From Streptomyces sp. NRRL S-1022 (GTDB lineage: Bacteria; Actinomycetota; Actinomycetes; Streptomycetales; Streptomycetaceae), in NCBI RefSeq assembly GCF_000720135.1, contig NZ_JOIU01000012.1, positions 124,001 to 188,000 of the forward strand: a stretch of DNA of 64,000 bases, read 5' to 3'. The notes beneath the pieces were generated by a model. It made no database searches. It saw nothing but the letters and a program-made list of their open reading frames with translations, and was not told the origin of the DNA. Positions 31,266 through 39,792 of this stretch are shown one piece after another; the stretch's first letter is position 1; the number at the start of each line of letters is the position of its first letter. A program made the translations under genes and the position numbers.

Positions 31266-32912
31266 ATGTCGTTTGGAACGGAGTGGGACGGGCCCCAGGT
31301 ACCCGTCTCGGGTGACGAGGGGCAGGCGGCGACCTCCGCGCTGGCCTCCGCCGCGTACCGGGACAGCCCGCTCGCGGACATCAAGAAGGCCGACAACGAG
31401 TGGCACCAGTCGGCCGTCAAGCCCGGCCGGCTGAAGCTGTTCAGGCCCAATCTCGGCGAGGCGTTCTCCCGGGCCCTGGTGGACCGGATGCTCGCACCCG
31501 GCCGCAAGCCGCTCATCCAGTCCTTCGGCTCCGAACCGCAGTTCGTCGTCGAGCACGCCCTTGCCGCCAACAACATCCGCCGGGAGCGCGACAACCGGCT
31601 GACGGCCATCACCGTCGTGTGCGGCCTGCTCTTCCTGCCCGGGCTGCTCGGCTGGCTGCTCGTCTTCCAGCTGCGCACGCTCGTCACCCGGCGCGACGAC
31701 AAGCGGGCAGGCGCCCTGGCCACCGCGCTGCTCCTGGGCGTCGGCCTGCTCGCCGCGCTGTTCCTGATCAAGATGCCGTTCACCGGCTTCTGGGCGTGGT
31801 ACGCGCGCGCGTCGGTCGTCGTCCCCGTGCTCGGCTGGTTCTGGGCCAAGCAGGTCTGTGAGAGCACCGCGAGGGATCTGCGGGCCCGCTGGGACGGCCT
31901 GCTCTCGGGCACCAGCGTCGGCGCCAAGGTGCCGGAGGCCGTGCCGCGCGGCCCCGGCCAGACCGCCGCCGAGGAGCTGCGCCAGTCCCTGGCCCGGCTG
32001 AGCGCCGAGCAGCAGTCCAACTCCGTCTTCTACGCCGGTCCCAAGGGCATACTCGGCATGGGCACCCGCTGGGGCGCCTGGCAGCTCGCGGAAGACCTCG
32101 TGTCCGCCGACCCCGGCCGGGAGATCCACCCCTTCCGCAGCTGGGACGTCGTGCGCGCGATCCACGACCAGCTGTCCCTGCTGGAGCGCGGCCCGCTGAA
32201 CACCGGCGGCTTCCCCAAGCCGTCGATACGGCACTGGATCGTCACCCCGATCGGTGAGAAGGCCACGGCGGTGTCCCGGCCGGAGGGCACCGATGTGGAG
32301 GCCTTCCAGGTCAAGCCGCACGCCATACAGGACATCTGCAACAAGCAGCAGTTCGGCAGCGGTGACCGGCACTACCTGGGCGTGCAGTGGACCCTCTGGG
32401 ACGGGCAGCTGGTCATCACCATGCTGATCACCGTCACCGTGCTGCACGAGACGCTGCGCATCGAGGTCACCGGGCACGCGCTGGGACCGGTGAACCCGCT
32501 GTTCACCAGCAAGCCGGAGGCGCCGACCAAGGAGGTCGCGAAGTCCCTGAAGCCCTGGGAGAACCGCACGATCAAGCTGCCGCTGGTCACCGCCGACGAG
32601 GTGGTACGGCTCGCCGCGCGCGCCCCGCTGACCTGGTACCCGCCGCTGCTGAACTGGCTGGGCGGCTCGCTGGGCCTGCCCGAGCCGTTCGGCCTGCGGC
32701 ACGCCTGGGCCGACCAGCCGTGGCGGCACCGTTTCATGGCCGACGACGCGCTGCGCGCCGCCACCCCGGTGCTGCGGGTGGTGCACTCGGCGGCGATACG
32801 GGTCCTGGAGGAGAACGGCGTGGCCACGGAGAAGTTCGGTGCCCGCTCGGCGTTCCTGAGCGGCAACGTCCAGGACCCGACGCCCCGGAAGGCCGACCTG
32901 TACGACGCGTGA
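31266..32912 (+). CDS. Conserved membrane protein of unknown function
   Basis: 548 residues from the ATG at 31266 (MSFGTEWDGPQVPVSGDEGQ); GTG 31206 and ATG 31254 are possible longer starts, but only 31266 has a purine-rich GGGGGCGGG site. Two or three hydrophobic segments lie between residues 115 and 200 (LTAITVVCGLLFLPGLLGWL, ALLLGVGLLAALFLIKM, ASVVVPVLGWFWAKQVC), with a fourth weaker one near ITMLITVTVL (about 390). The rest is a large soluble region with YAGPKGILGMGTRWGAWQLA and SIRHWIVTPIG. I recognise no domain; it is conserved in Streptomyces next to the HIT gene. Confidence 0.8.
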   Translation: MSFGTEWDGPQVPVSGDEGQAATSALASAAYRDSPLADIKKADNEWHQSAVKPGRLKLFRPNLGEAFSRALVDRMLAPGRKPLIQSFGSEPQFVVEHALAANNIRRERDNRLTAITVVCGLLFLPGLLGWLLVFQLRTLVTRRDDKRAGALATALLLGVGLLAALFLIKMPFTGFWAWYARASVVVPVLGWFWAKQVCESTARDLRARWDGLLSGTSVGAKVPEAVPRGPGQTAAEELRQSLARLSAEQQSNSVFYAGPKGILGMGTRWGAWQLAEDLVSADPGREIHPFRSWDVVRAIHDQLSLLERGPLNTGGFPKPSIRHWIVTPIGEKATAVSRPEGTDVEAFQVKPHAIQDICNKQQFGSGDRHYLGVQWTLWDGQLVITMLITVTVLHETLRIEVTGHALGPVNPLFTSKPEAPTKEVAKSLKPWENRTIKLPLVTADEVVRLAARAPLTWYPPLLNWLGGSLGLPEPFGLRHAWADQPWRHRFMADDALRAATPVLRVVHSAAIRVLEENGVATEKFGARSAFLSGNVQDPTPRKADLYDA

Positions 32913-32918
32913 GCGCTG

Positions 32919-32940
32919 CCCGCGGCGGGGGCACCGCGGG
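32919..32940. terminator. Small hairpin between convergent genes
   Basis: CCCGCGG / CCGCGGG with an 8-base loop between the membrane protein gene and the convergent HIT gene. Short, so only a candidate. Confidence 0.45.
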
Positions 32941-32941
32941 T

Positions 32942-33487
32942 CTACGCGGGCCAGGCCTCCGCGAGCATCTTCCGGGTGTCCGCCAGCAGCTGGGGCAGCA
33001 CCCGGGTGTGGCCCACGACCGGCATGAAGTTCGTGTCGCCGCCCCAGCGCGGGACGATGTGCTGGTGCAGGTGGGCGGCGATGCCGGCACCCGCGACGCC
33101 GCCCTGGTTCATCCCGATGTTGAAGCCGTGCGCGCCGGACGCGCCGCGCAGCGCCGTCATGGCCTGCTTGGTCAGCTCCGCCAGCTCGGCGGTCTCCGGC
33201 CCGGTCAGCTCCGTGTAGTCGGCCACATGCCGGTACGGCACGGTCATCAGGTGACCGCCGTTGTACGGGTAGAGGTTGAGCACGGCGTACACGTGCTCGC
33301 CCCGCCGGACGATCAGCCCGTCCTCGTCGGACATGGCCGGGATCGCGCAGAAGGGGCAGCCGTCGTCGGCCCCAGGACCGGTCGGCTTGTTCTCGCCCTG
33401 GATGTAGGCCATCCGGTGGGGCGTCCACAGGCGCTGGAACGCGTCCTGCGTCCCCACTCCGATCTGCTGCTCCGGCTCACTCGTCAT
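32942..33487 (-). CDS. HIT-family nucleotide hydrolase
   Basis: 181 residues from the ATG at 33487 (MTSEPEQQIGVGTQDAFQRL); an ATG at 33499 is an alternative. The histidine triad is complete (AGIAAHLHQHIVPRWGGD). A zinc-type CPFC (DGCPFCAIPAM) precedes the domain, as in the actinobacterial HIT subgroup related to diadenosine phosphorylase/Ap4A hydrolases. The middle shows YAVLNLYPYNGGHLMTVPYRH. Cytoplasmic. Divergent from the channel gene, 79 bases apart. Confidence 0.93.
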   Translation of the reverse strand: MTSEPEQQIGVGTQDAFQRLWTPHRMAYIQGENKPTGPGADDGCPFCAIPAMSDEDGLIVRRGEHVYAVLNLYPYNGGHLMTVPYRHVADYTELTGPETAELAELTKQAMTALRGASGAHGFNIGMNQGGVAGAGIAAHLHQHIVPRWGGDTNFMPVVGHTRVLPQLLADTRKMLAEAWPA

Positions 33488-33566
33488 GCTAGGCAGCATA
33501 TGGCTTCACCCCTTCCCGGCGTGTCGCCGGGGCGGCCGGTGGACGCTCTCCGGCCAAGCTTGGCCG

Positions 33567-34241
33567 GTGGACGACGACAGCCGTACGCGGTACTGGGAAC
33601 GCTGGCAGGGGCGCGCCGCGCTGCCGCTCGGCATCGCGTCGCTGCTCTACCTGGCCGGCTACGCGACGCACGTGCTGGCGGCGGACCTGCCCCCGGCCTC
33701 ACACGACGTCCTGTGGGCGGTCATGGGGGCTTCCTGGGCGGTGTTCATCGTCGACTACGCGGTGCACTGGCGGCTGAGCGGCCGGGGGCTGGGCTTCGTG
33801 ACCCGTCACTGGCTGGACACGCTGGTCATGCTGCTGCCGCTGCTGTGGCCGCTGCGCATCGTGCGGCTGTACGACGTGGTCCAGCGCAGGCGCGGCCGTG
33901 CCCGTCTCAGGCTGCACGCGCGCGTGGTGCTCTACGCCGGGCTGTCCGCACTGCTGCTGGGGTTCTCCGGCGCGCTCGCCGTGTACCAGCAGGAGCGCGG
34001 GGCCCCGCACGCCACGATCCGTACCTTCGGCGACTCGCTGTGGTGGGCCGCCTCGACCCTGTCGACCGTCGGGTACGGCGACGTCACCCCCATCACACCC
34101 GGGGGCCGCACGATCGCCGTCGGCCTCATGGTCTGCGGCCTCGCCCTGCTCGGCGCGGTGACGGGGTCGGCCTCGTCGCTGTTCCTCCAGCGGTTCTCCC
34201 TGGAGGAGGACGAGGACAGGGAAAGGCCCCCGGGACCGTGA
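33567..34241 (+). CDS. Potassium-channel-like membrane protein
   Basis: 224 residues from a GTG at 33567. Hydrophobic helices: LPLGIASLLYLAGYATHVLA, VLWAVMGASWAVFIVDYAVH, WLDTLVMLLPLLWPLRIVRL, LYAGLSALLLGFSGALAVYQ. These are followed by a pore region WAASTLSTVGYGDVTPITPG containing the selectivity filter TVGYGD, and a last helix GLMVCGLALLGAVTGSASSL. The layout resembles a reduced voltage-sensor channel with the arginine-bearing segment LWPLRIVRLYDVVQRRRGRA. No cytosolic RCK domain; the tail is 15 acidic residues. Its stop codon lies in the loop of the terminator shared with thrS. Confidence 0.88.
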   Translation: MDDDSRTRYWERWQGRAALPLGIASLLYLAGYATHVLAADLPPASHDVLWAVMGASWAVFIVDYAVHWRLSGRGLGFVTRHWLDTLVMLLPLLWPLRIVRLYDVVQRRRGRARLRLHARVVLYAGLSALLLGFSGALAVYQQERGAPHATIRTFGDSLWWAASTLSTVGYGDVTPITPGGRTIAVGLMVCGLALLGAVTGSASSLFLQRFSLEEDEDRERPPGP

Positions 34242-34252
34242 TCCCGGGGGCC
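34225..34252. terminator. Bidirectional terminator, channel gene / thrS
   Basis: An 11-bp stem GGCCCCCGGGA / TCCCGGGGGCC with a 6-base loop that includes the channel gene's TGA stop. Serves the convergent thrS as well. Confidence 0.8.
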
Positions 34253-34269
34253 CTCCGCGCTCAGGCCGT

Positions 34270-36246
34270 TCAGACCTGGGTCCGCTCCCCGACCACCTTC
34301 GCGATCTTCGCGATGGCCTCGTCGAACGGGATGCCGTTCTCCTGCGAGCCGTCGCGGTAGCGGAAGGACACCGAGCCGTTCGACATGTCCTCGTCGCCCG
34401 CGATGACCATGAAGGGGACCTTCTGCTTCTGGGCGTTGCGGATCTTCTTCTGCATGCGGTCCGAGGAGGAGTCCACCTCGACGCGCAGGCCCTGCTTCCT
34501 GGCCGCCGCCGCGAACTTCCCCAGGTACTCCACGTGCGCGTCGCCGATCGGGATGCCGATCGCCTGGACGGGGGCCAGCCACGCCGGGAAGGCGCCCGCG
34601 TAGTGCTCCAGCAGGACGGCGAAGAAGCGCTCGATGGAACCGAACAGCGCGCGGTGGATCATGACCGGGCGCTGCTTGGAGCCGTCCGGGCCGGTGTACT
34701 CCAGGTTGAACCGCTCGGGCAGGTTGAAGTCGAGCTGGATGGTCGACATCTGCCAGGTACGGCCGATGGCGTCCTTGGCCTGGACGGAGATCTTCGGGCC
34801 GTAGAAGGCGGCGCCGCCCGGGTCGGGCACGAGGGGCAGGCCCTGCTTCTCGGCGACCTGGCGCAGGGTCTCGGTCGCCTCCTCCCAGACCTCGTCGGTG
34901 CCGACGAACTTCTCCGGGTCCTTGGTGGACAGCTCCAGGTAGAAGTCGGTCAGACCGTAGTCGCGCAGCAGGTTCAGCACGAAGGTGAGCGTCTTGTCCA
35001 GCTCGTCGGACATCTGCTCACGGGTGCAGTAGATGTGCGCGTCGTCCTGGGTGAAGCCGCGGGCGCGGGTCAGGCCGTGCACGACGCCCGACTTCTCGTA
35101 CCGGTACACGGTCCCGAACTCGAAGAGGCGCAGCGGAAGTTCGCGGTAGGAGCGGCCGCGCGCGTCGAAGATCAGGTTGTGCATCGGGCAGTTCATGGGC
35201 TTGAGGTAGTAGTCCACGCCCTCGTCGAGCTGCATGGGCGGGTACATGCCGTCGGCGTACCAGTCCAGGTGGCCCGAGGTCTCGAAGAGCTTCCCCTTCG
35301 TCGCGTGCGGGGTGTAGACGAACTCGTAGCCCTCCTCCTCGTGCCGGCGGCGCGAGTAGTCCTCCATCACGCGGCGGACGATGCCGCCCTTGGGGTGGAA
35401 GACCGCCAGCCCGGAGCCGATCTGCTCCGGGATGGAGAACAGGTCCAGCTCGGAGCCGAGCTTGCGGTGGTCGCGCTTCTCGGCCTCGGCGAGGAAGTCC
35501 AGGTACGCCTTCAGCTCGTCCTTGGACGGCCAGGCGGTGCCGTAGATGCGCTGGAGCATCGGGTTCTTCTCGCTGCCGCGCCAGTAGGCGGCCGCGTTGC
35601 GCATCAGCTTGAACGCCGGGATGAGGCGGGTGGAGGGCAGGTGCGGACCGCGGCACAGGTCCTTCCAGCACAGCTCGCCGGTCTTGGCGTCCAGGTTGTC
35701 GTAGATCGTCAGCTCACCGGCGCCGACCTCGACGTCCGCGCCGTCGTCGCTGGACGCGGAGCCCTTGAGGCCGATCAGCTCCAGCTTGTACGGCTCGCCC
35801 GCCAGCTCCTCGCGGGCGGCCTCGTCGGTGACGACACGGCGGGCGAACTTCTGCCCGCGCTTCTGGATCTCCTGCATCTTCTTCTCGATGGCCTTGAGAT
35901 CCTCGGGCGTGAACGGCTTCTCGACGTCGAAGTCGTAGTAGAAGCCGTCCTTGACGGGCGGGCCGATGCCCAGCTTGGCCTCGGGGAACAGCTCCTGCAC
36001 GGCCTGCGCCATGACGTGCGCGGTGGAGTGGCGCAGGATGTTCAGGCCGTCCTCGGAGCTGATCTCGACGCCTTCGACCTCGTCGCCGTCGGACAGCTCG
36101 TACGCGAGGTCCTTCAGCTCGCCGCCCACGCGTGCGGCGATGATCGAGCGCTCGCCCGCGAAGAGGTCGGCGGCCGTAGTGCCCGTCGTCACCACGCGTT
36201 CTTCCCGCTCGGAATCGCGTTGGATGATCACACGGACGTCTGACAC
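34270..36246 (-). CDS. thrS: Threonine--tRNA ligase
   Basis: 658 residues from a GTG at 36246 ([19 protein letters not shown]). Domains in order: TGS (1-60), the N2 editing domain with [16 protein letters not shown], the class II catalytic core with zinc ligands in [13 protein letters not shown], then [12 protein letters not shown] and [20 protein letters not shown], and the C-terminal anticodon-binding domain. Complete and normal in length. The 134 bases upstream show nothing recognisable as a T-box. Confidence 0.98.
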   Translation of the reverse strand: MSDVRVIIQRDSEREERVVTTGTTAADLFAGERSIIAARVGGELKDLAYELSDGDEVEGVEISSEDGLNILRHSTAHVMAQAVQELFPEAKLGIGPPVKDGFYYDFDVEKPFTPEDLKAIEKKMQEIQKRGQKFARRVVTDEAAREELAGEPYKLELIGLKGSASSDDGADVEVGAGELTIYDNLDAKTGELCWKDLCRGPHLPSTRLIPAFKLMRNAAAYWRGSEKNPMLQRIYGTAWPSKDELKAYLDFLAEAEKRDHRKLGSELDLFSIPEQIGSGLAVFHPKGGIVRRVMEDYSRRRHEEEGYEFVYTPHATKGKLFETSGHLDWYADGMYPPMQLDEGVDYYLKPMNCPMHNLIFDARGRSYRELPLRLFEFGTVYRYEKSGVVHGLTRARGFTQDDAHIYCTREQMSDELDKTLTFVLNLLRDYGLTDFYLELSTKDPEKFVGTDEVWEEATETLRQVAEKQGLPLVPDPGGAAFYGPKISVQAKDAIGRTWQMSTIQLDFNLPERFNLEYTGPDGSKQRPVMIHRALFGSIERFFAVLLEHYAGAFPAWLAPVQAIGIPIGDAHVEYLGKFAAAARKQGLRVEVDSSSDRMQKKIRNAQKQKVPFMVIAGDEDMSNGSVSFRYRDGSQENGIPFDEAIAKIAKVVGERTQV

Positions 36247-36380
36247 CGGTCTCTCCTGACTGAAGGTGGGTGCGGCGCCATACCAGGAGCGCGCGCAGAG
36301 GCGATCGTACCGACCCGACGGCGCCGACCGCGAAACGGTTACCCTCGGTCGCCCTCTGCTCACTCGCCTCTCACCTCCCT

Positions 36381-37598
36381 TCACTCCTCCCCGCAGGCCT
36401 CCTCGAAGAAGTCGAGGTTCTCCTGGAGGGACTTCATCAGCCGCTCCCGCTCGCCCTCGTCCACCTGCACGGGTACGACACCGGAGGCGCCGGTGAGCCT
36501 GCGGAAGCCGCCCCGGCTCTCCAGCCGGCCGTGCACACGGACGGGCAGCCCGACGAGGTGGGCGTGGCCGGCGATGCGGTAGTCCTCCTCGTCCAGGGTG
36601 ACGCGCAGGTGCGGTACGTCGGCGCCGGCGAGGACGCGCAGGCGGACGGTGCCCTCGCCGCCGGGCCCGGAGCGGCGCATGCGGACCACGGCGCCGGTGA
36701 CCCGGACCGGGACGGAGGGTTCCGCGCGCAGGTAGCGGGCGGCGGCCTCGCGCAGCGCGGGCAGGTCGCCCGGGGAGAACTCGACGGGTTCGGCGGAGGG
36801 GGCGCAGCCCTCGGGAACGCCGGCGCCGGGTGCCCAGGCGACGGCGATGCGGGCGCCCTCGGTGCCGCGGACGAGCACGCCGAGCGCCTCGGTCAGCTCG
36901 CGGCTGACGCCGGCCTCGACAGCTCCGTCGAAGGCGTCCATGCCGCCGGTGGCCCGCCGGTAGTCGATGGCCTCGCGGGCGGCGTGCAGGGCCTGGTGGA
37001 GGCGGACGGCGAGGGGGCGGCCGGTGGGCACGGGCACGAAGGCGGTGAGGGTGCGGCCCTCGGCGGCGGGGCCGACGAGGACGTCCGCGAGGAGGGCGGC
37101 GGCGGGACGGCGGTGGCGGGCGCCGTGGTAGCCGGCACGCGCGCGGGTGGCGAGCGCGGCGGCGAGCAGCGTCTGCCGGGCGGCGGCGCGCAGCCGGCCG
37201 TCGGCGTCCCAGGGGGCGGCGCCGGCGGGTCCGGCCGGGGTGTCACGCCACCAGCGGATCTCGTCGCTGGGGACGGCGAGGGAGATCAGCACCTCGCGCG
37301 CGGCGGGCGTGGGGTTGCGGGTGAGCGCGTCGAGGGCCTCGCCGAGCAGGTCGTCGCTGTCGGGGAAGGCCCGGTTCTCGGGGACGAGCAGGCTGGTCCC
37401 GGCGCCGCCCGGGCCCGGCGGGGTCCAGCGGCCGTAGCGTCCGGCCGCTCCGCCGCGCCGCTGCCAGCCGTGCCGGCGCAGCAGGGCGCCGAGGACGGCC
37501 GGGTCGACATCGGCGGGCCGGGGCGGCCGGTTCCAGGGCAGGTCGCCGGGGTGCGACCGGAGCCGCCCCACCGGCTCCTCGTAGGGACGGTTCGTCAT
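36381..37598 (-). CDS. Uncharacterised protein paired with a DUF4365 nuclease-like gene
   Basis: 405 residues from the ATG at 37598 ([20 protein letters not shown]). No domain I can name. The N-terminal third has [20 protein letters not shown], a pattern seen in unannotated proteins near restriction/defence genes. The centre is helical ([20 protein letters not shown]). The C-terminal 110 residues look like a small beta-barrel ([59 protein letters not shown]), compatible with an OB-type nucleic-acid or ligand binding fold. Its start overlaps the stop of the DUF4365 gene by four bases, so the two proteins are made together. The association and the fold guess are inference. Confidence 0.8.
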   Translation of the reverse strand: MTNRPYEEPVGRLRSHPGDLPWNRPPRPADVDPAVLGALLRRHGWQRRGGAAGRYGRWTPPGPGGAGTSLLVPENRAFPDSDDLLGEALDALTRNPTPAAREVLISLAVPSDEIRWWRDTPAGPAGAAPWDADGRLRAAARQTLLAAALATRARAGYHGARHRRPAAALLADVLVGPAAEGRTLTAFVPVPTGRPLAVRLHQALHAAREAIDYRRATGGMDAFDGAVEAGVSRELTEALGVLVRGTEGARIAVAWAPGAGVPEGCAPSAEPVEFSPGDLPALREAAARYLRAEPSVPVRVTGAVVRMRRSGPGGEGTVRLRVLAGADVPHLRVTLDEEDYRIAGHAHLVGLPVRVHGRLESRGGFRRLTGASGVVPVQVDEGERERLMKSLQENLDFFEEACGEE

Positions 37599-38161
37599 GG
37601 TCTGCCTCCCGTCCCGACCCGCGTCATGATCTCGCAGAGGGCCCGGTCGTCGAAGATGCGCGAGGTGGGTATCCGCACGGTGGTCCGGTGCCGGCCGGTG
37701 ACGGGGTGGCCGGCGAGGTTGGTCCAGTAGCAGCAGTGCCTCAGGTCGAGCCGGTCGTGGCCGGCGCGCAGCCAGTCGTCCTGGGAGCGCGGGACGAGCA
37801 TCACGACCAGGATCTTGTGCACCGAGACGGGGGTCCGGGCGAGTTTGCGCAGGTGGTCGTTGTCGAGGGTGAAGGAGAAGGTGCTCCCCGGCGGGTTGGG
37901 CGCGATCTGGTAGGTGGCCTTCAGCTGCACCTTGACGGTGACCTCGTCGTCGACGGTGTGTCCGGGCGCGCTGTGGCTGACGTGCCAGTCGATGCCGTTG
38001 TCCGGGAAGGGCTGGGACAGCGAGCAGCCGGCCGCGGCGGCGACCGCGTGCAGATAGCCGACCTGCAGTGTCTCCATGCAGGCGGTGGTGGCGAGCGTGC
38101 CGCGGTGGGTGTCCGGACGTTCGGGCAGCAGCCCGCCCCGCTCGGGCTGCGCAATGGCCAT
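37595..38161 (-). CDS. DUF4365 protein, PD-(D/E)XK nuclease-like
   Basis: 188 residues from the ATG at 38161 (MAIAQPERGGLLPERPDTHR). The core carries a restriction-endonuclease-like active site: Glu30 in the first helix (CMETLQVGYLHAVAAAAGCS), Asp58 in NGIDWHVSH, and Gln79-x-Lys81 in EVTVKVQLKAT. DUF4365 proteins are annotated as uncharacterised; the D...QxK arrangement is typical of PD-(D/E)XK phosphodiesterases. The later part (FDDRALCEIMTRVGTG) is helical. Overlaps the downstream unknown gene by four bases and is divergent from a DnaQ-like exonuclease. A nucleic-acid defence or repair role is plausible but unproven. Confidence 0.82.
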   Translation of the reverse strand: MAIAQPERGGLLPERPDTHRGTLATTACMETLQVGYLHAVAAAAGCSLSQPFPDNGIDWHVSHSAPGHTVDDEVTVKVQLKATYQIAPNPPGSTFSFTLDNDHLRKLARTPVSVHKILVVMLVPRSQDDWLRAGHDRLDLRHCCYWTNLAGHPVTGRHRTTVRIPTSRIFDDRALCEIMTRVGTGGRP

Positions 38162-38328
38162 GGCCAACAGCCTTCCCCGACAGGTGATTCCCTGCTGCGG
38201 GCCGCTGAACTGCAAAGACCCGTATACCTGTTGTCTCCGTCCGGCGTACGGCGCAAACGGCCCGGGTATCACCAAACGGGCAGAAGACGGTACGTCACCT
38301 GCCGTGGGTGAGCGAGGAGTTGGGTTGG

Positions 38329-39054
38329 ATGACGACCTGGTACGAGGGGCCGCTGGCCGCCTTCGACACGGAGACGACGGGCGTGGACGTCGAGACCGAC
38401 CGGATCGTGTCGGCCGCCGTCGTCGTCCAGGACGCGCCGGGCACCCGGCCCCGGGTCAGCCGGTGGCTGGTGAACCCGGGTGTGCCGGTGCCGGAGGCGG
38501 CGACGGCGGTGCACGGGCTGACGGAGGAGCACCTGCAGCACAACGGGCGCTGGCCGGCTCCGGTGATGTACGAGATAGCCGAGCAGCTGGCCGAGCACGC
38601 GGCGCTGGGCCGGCCGCTGGTGGTGATGAACGCGCCGTTCGATCTGACGTTGCTGGACCGGGAGTTGCGCCGGCACCGGGCGTCGGCGCTGGACCGCTGG
38701 TTCGAGCCGGCGCCGCTCAGGGTGCTGGACCCGCGGGTGCTGGACAAGCATCTGGACCGGTACCGCAAGGGCCGGCGCACGCTGACCGATCTGTGCGAGC
38801 ACTACGGCGTGACGCTGGCGGACGCGCACGACGCGGCCGCGGACGCGCTGGCCGCGCTGGATGTCGTACGGGCGGTGGGCCGGCGGTTCGCGGCCCGGCT
38901 GGAGCGGCTGTCCCCCGCCGAGCTGCACGCGCTGCAGGCGAACTGGCACGCGGCGCAAGCGCGGGGCCTTCAGGCGTGGTTCGCGCGCAGCGGCTCGGAG
39001 GAGATCGTGAGCACGGAGTGGCCGCTCAGGCCGGAGCTGCCGGCGGCCGCGTGA
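38329..39054 (+). CDS. DnaQ-like 3'-5' exonuclease (DEDDh)
   Basis: 241 residues from the ATG at 38329, with GAGGAG upstream (a GTG at 38308 is possible). The DEDDh active site is complete: Asp13/Glu15 in AFDTETTGVDVETD, Asp105 in VVMNAPFDLTLLDREL, and His167/Asp172 in ADAHDAAADALAALD. Resembles the proofreading epsilon subunit of DNA polymerase III but is a free-standing protein with a C-terminal helical tail (ERLSPAELHALQANWHAAQA). Cytoplasmic; acts on single strands or DNA ends. Divergent from the DUF4365 gene across a 167-base promoter region. Confidence 0.93.
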   Translation: MTTWYEGPLAAFDTETTGVDVETDRIVSAAVVVQDAPGTRPRVSRWLVNPGVPVPEAATAVHGLTEEHLQHNGRWPAPVMYEIAEQLAEHAALGRPLVVMNAPFDLTLLDRELRRHRASALDRWFEPAPLRVLDPRVLDKHLDRYRKGRRTLTDLCEHYGVTLADAHDAAADALAALDVVRAVGRRFAARLERLSPAELHALQANWHAAQARGLQAWFARSGSEEIVSTEWPLRPELPAAA

Positions 39055-39073
39055 AGCCCTCGGCGGCATGAAG

Positions 39074-39103
39074 AAGGCCGGTCCGCTGCTGCGGACCGGC
39101 CTT
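39074..39103. terminator. Bidirectional terminator, exonuclease / tRNA-Val
   Basis: A perfect 13-bp stem AAGGCCGGTCCGC / GCGGACCGGCCTT with a TGCT loop, between the exonuclease stop and the 3' end of the convergent tRNA gene. Confidence 0.85.
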
Positions 39104-39109
39104 TCCCGG

Positions 39110-39181
39110 TGGGCGATACTGGGTTCGAACCAGTGACCTCTTCGGTGTGAACGAAGCGCTCTCCCACTGAGCTAATCGCCC
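39110..39181 (-). tRNA. tRNA-Val (CAC anticodon)
   Basis: A 72-nt cloverleaf: acceptor GGGCGAT/ATCGCCC, D arm GCTC-AGTGGGA-GAGC, anticodon stem CTTCG/CGAAG around loop TTCACAC (anticodon CAC, codon GTG), T arm ACTGG-TTCGAAC-CCAGT, discriminator A. No encoded CCA. Identical in sequence to the tRNA at 47891. Confidence 0.97.
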
Positions 39182-39220
39182 GGGAACGCACTGAACAATA
39201 CAGGTCCCGGCGGGGTTCCT

Positions 39221-39667
39221 TCAAACCGCTTCGAGCCGGCGCAGCAGTCCGCGCCGGCCGGCCCGCATCATCAGGCGGTGGTTGAGGCGGAAGACCGGCC
39301 GTCCGGGTACGGCGAGCCGCCTGAGCAGGGGCTTGCGTACGCGGACGTCCTGGTCGTACCGGGCGAGCGTGCCGGGGCCGCCGGGGGTGACCGTCCAGCG
39401 TGCCCAGCCGTCGAGGTCGCCGGACAGGGTGACCTCCAGGACGCCGGCGGCGGGGTCGCGGCGGGTCTCCCGCACGGTGGAGGTGAGGCGGTACGGCAGC
39501 GCGGACCGGATGGTGATCACGCCGGTGCCGTCGTCCCGGCGGGCCACCGCCCGTACCTGCGGCCACCAGCGGGGATAGTCCTCGGCCCGCTCCAGCGCCG
39601 CGTAGACGGCGGCCGGCGGGGCGGGCAGGGGCCACAGGCTGCGGAAGCGGTAGTGGTTCCAGTCCAT
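39221..39667 (-). CDS. SRPBCC-family (START-like) protein
   Basis: 148 residues from the ATG at 39667 (MDWNHYRFRSLWPLPAPPAA). The Bet v1/START-like helix-grip fold shows as ALERAEDYPRWWPQVRAVAR, then the antiparallel strands ITIRSALPYRLTSTVRE and LEVTLSGDLDGWARWTV. The C-terminal amphipathic helix is KPLLRRLAVPGRPVFRLNHRL. Such proteins bind hydrophobic ligands, often aiding polyketide or lipid chemistry, but the ligand here is unknown. A 16-bp perfect palindrome lies 33 bases upstream of the start. Sits between the tRNA and the lyase operon, on the same strand. Confidence 0.88.
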   Translation of the reverse strand: MDWNHYRFRSLWPLPAPPAAVYAALERAEDYPRWWPQVRAVARRDDGTGVITIRSALPYRLTSTVRETRRDPAAGVLEVTLSGDLDGWARWTVTPGGPGTLARYDQDVRVRKPLLRRLAVPGRPVFRLNHRLMMRAGRRGLLRRLEAV

Positions 39668-39700
39668 GGGACCAGTGTGGCGCGAACCGGTGCATGAACC

Positions 39701-39716
39701 TGAGTACGCGTACTCA
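39701..39716. promoter_or_regulatory. 16-bp palindromic operator candidate
   Basis: TGAGTACGCGTACTCA, a perfect palindrome 33 bases upstream of the SRPBCC gene start. Its position is where a repressor or activator site would be expected. Confidence 0.5.
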
Positions 39717-39752
39717 TGCGGCGGATCGTGGCCGGCGTCACTCTGGGGGCGC

Positions 39753-39780
39753 GAGCGCCGCCGCCCGTGCGACGGCGCTC
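39753..39780. terminator. Terminator candidate of the lyase operon
   Basis: GAGCGCCG / CGGCGCTC with a 12-base loop, flanked by G-runs and C-runs that extend the pairing; directly past the lyase stop at 39793. Confidence 0.6.
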
Positions 39781-39792
39781 CCCCGGTCCCGG

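Noticed and set aside
36247..36380. T-box or other riboswitch upstream of thrS
   Set aside because: The interval is only 134 bases and I see neither a T-box consensus nor an obvious anti-terminator structure.
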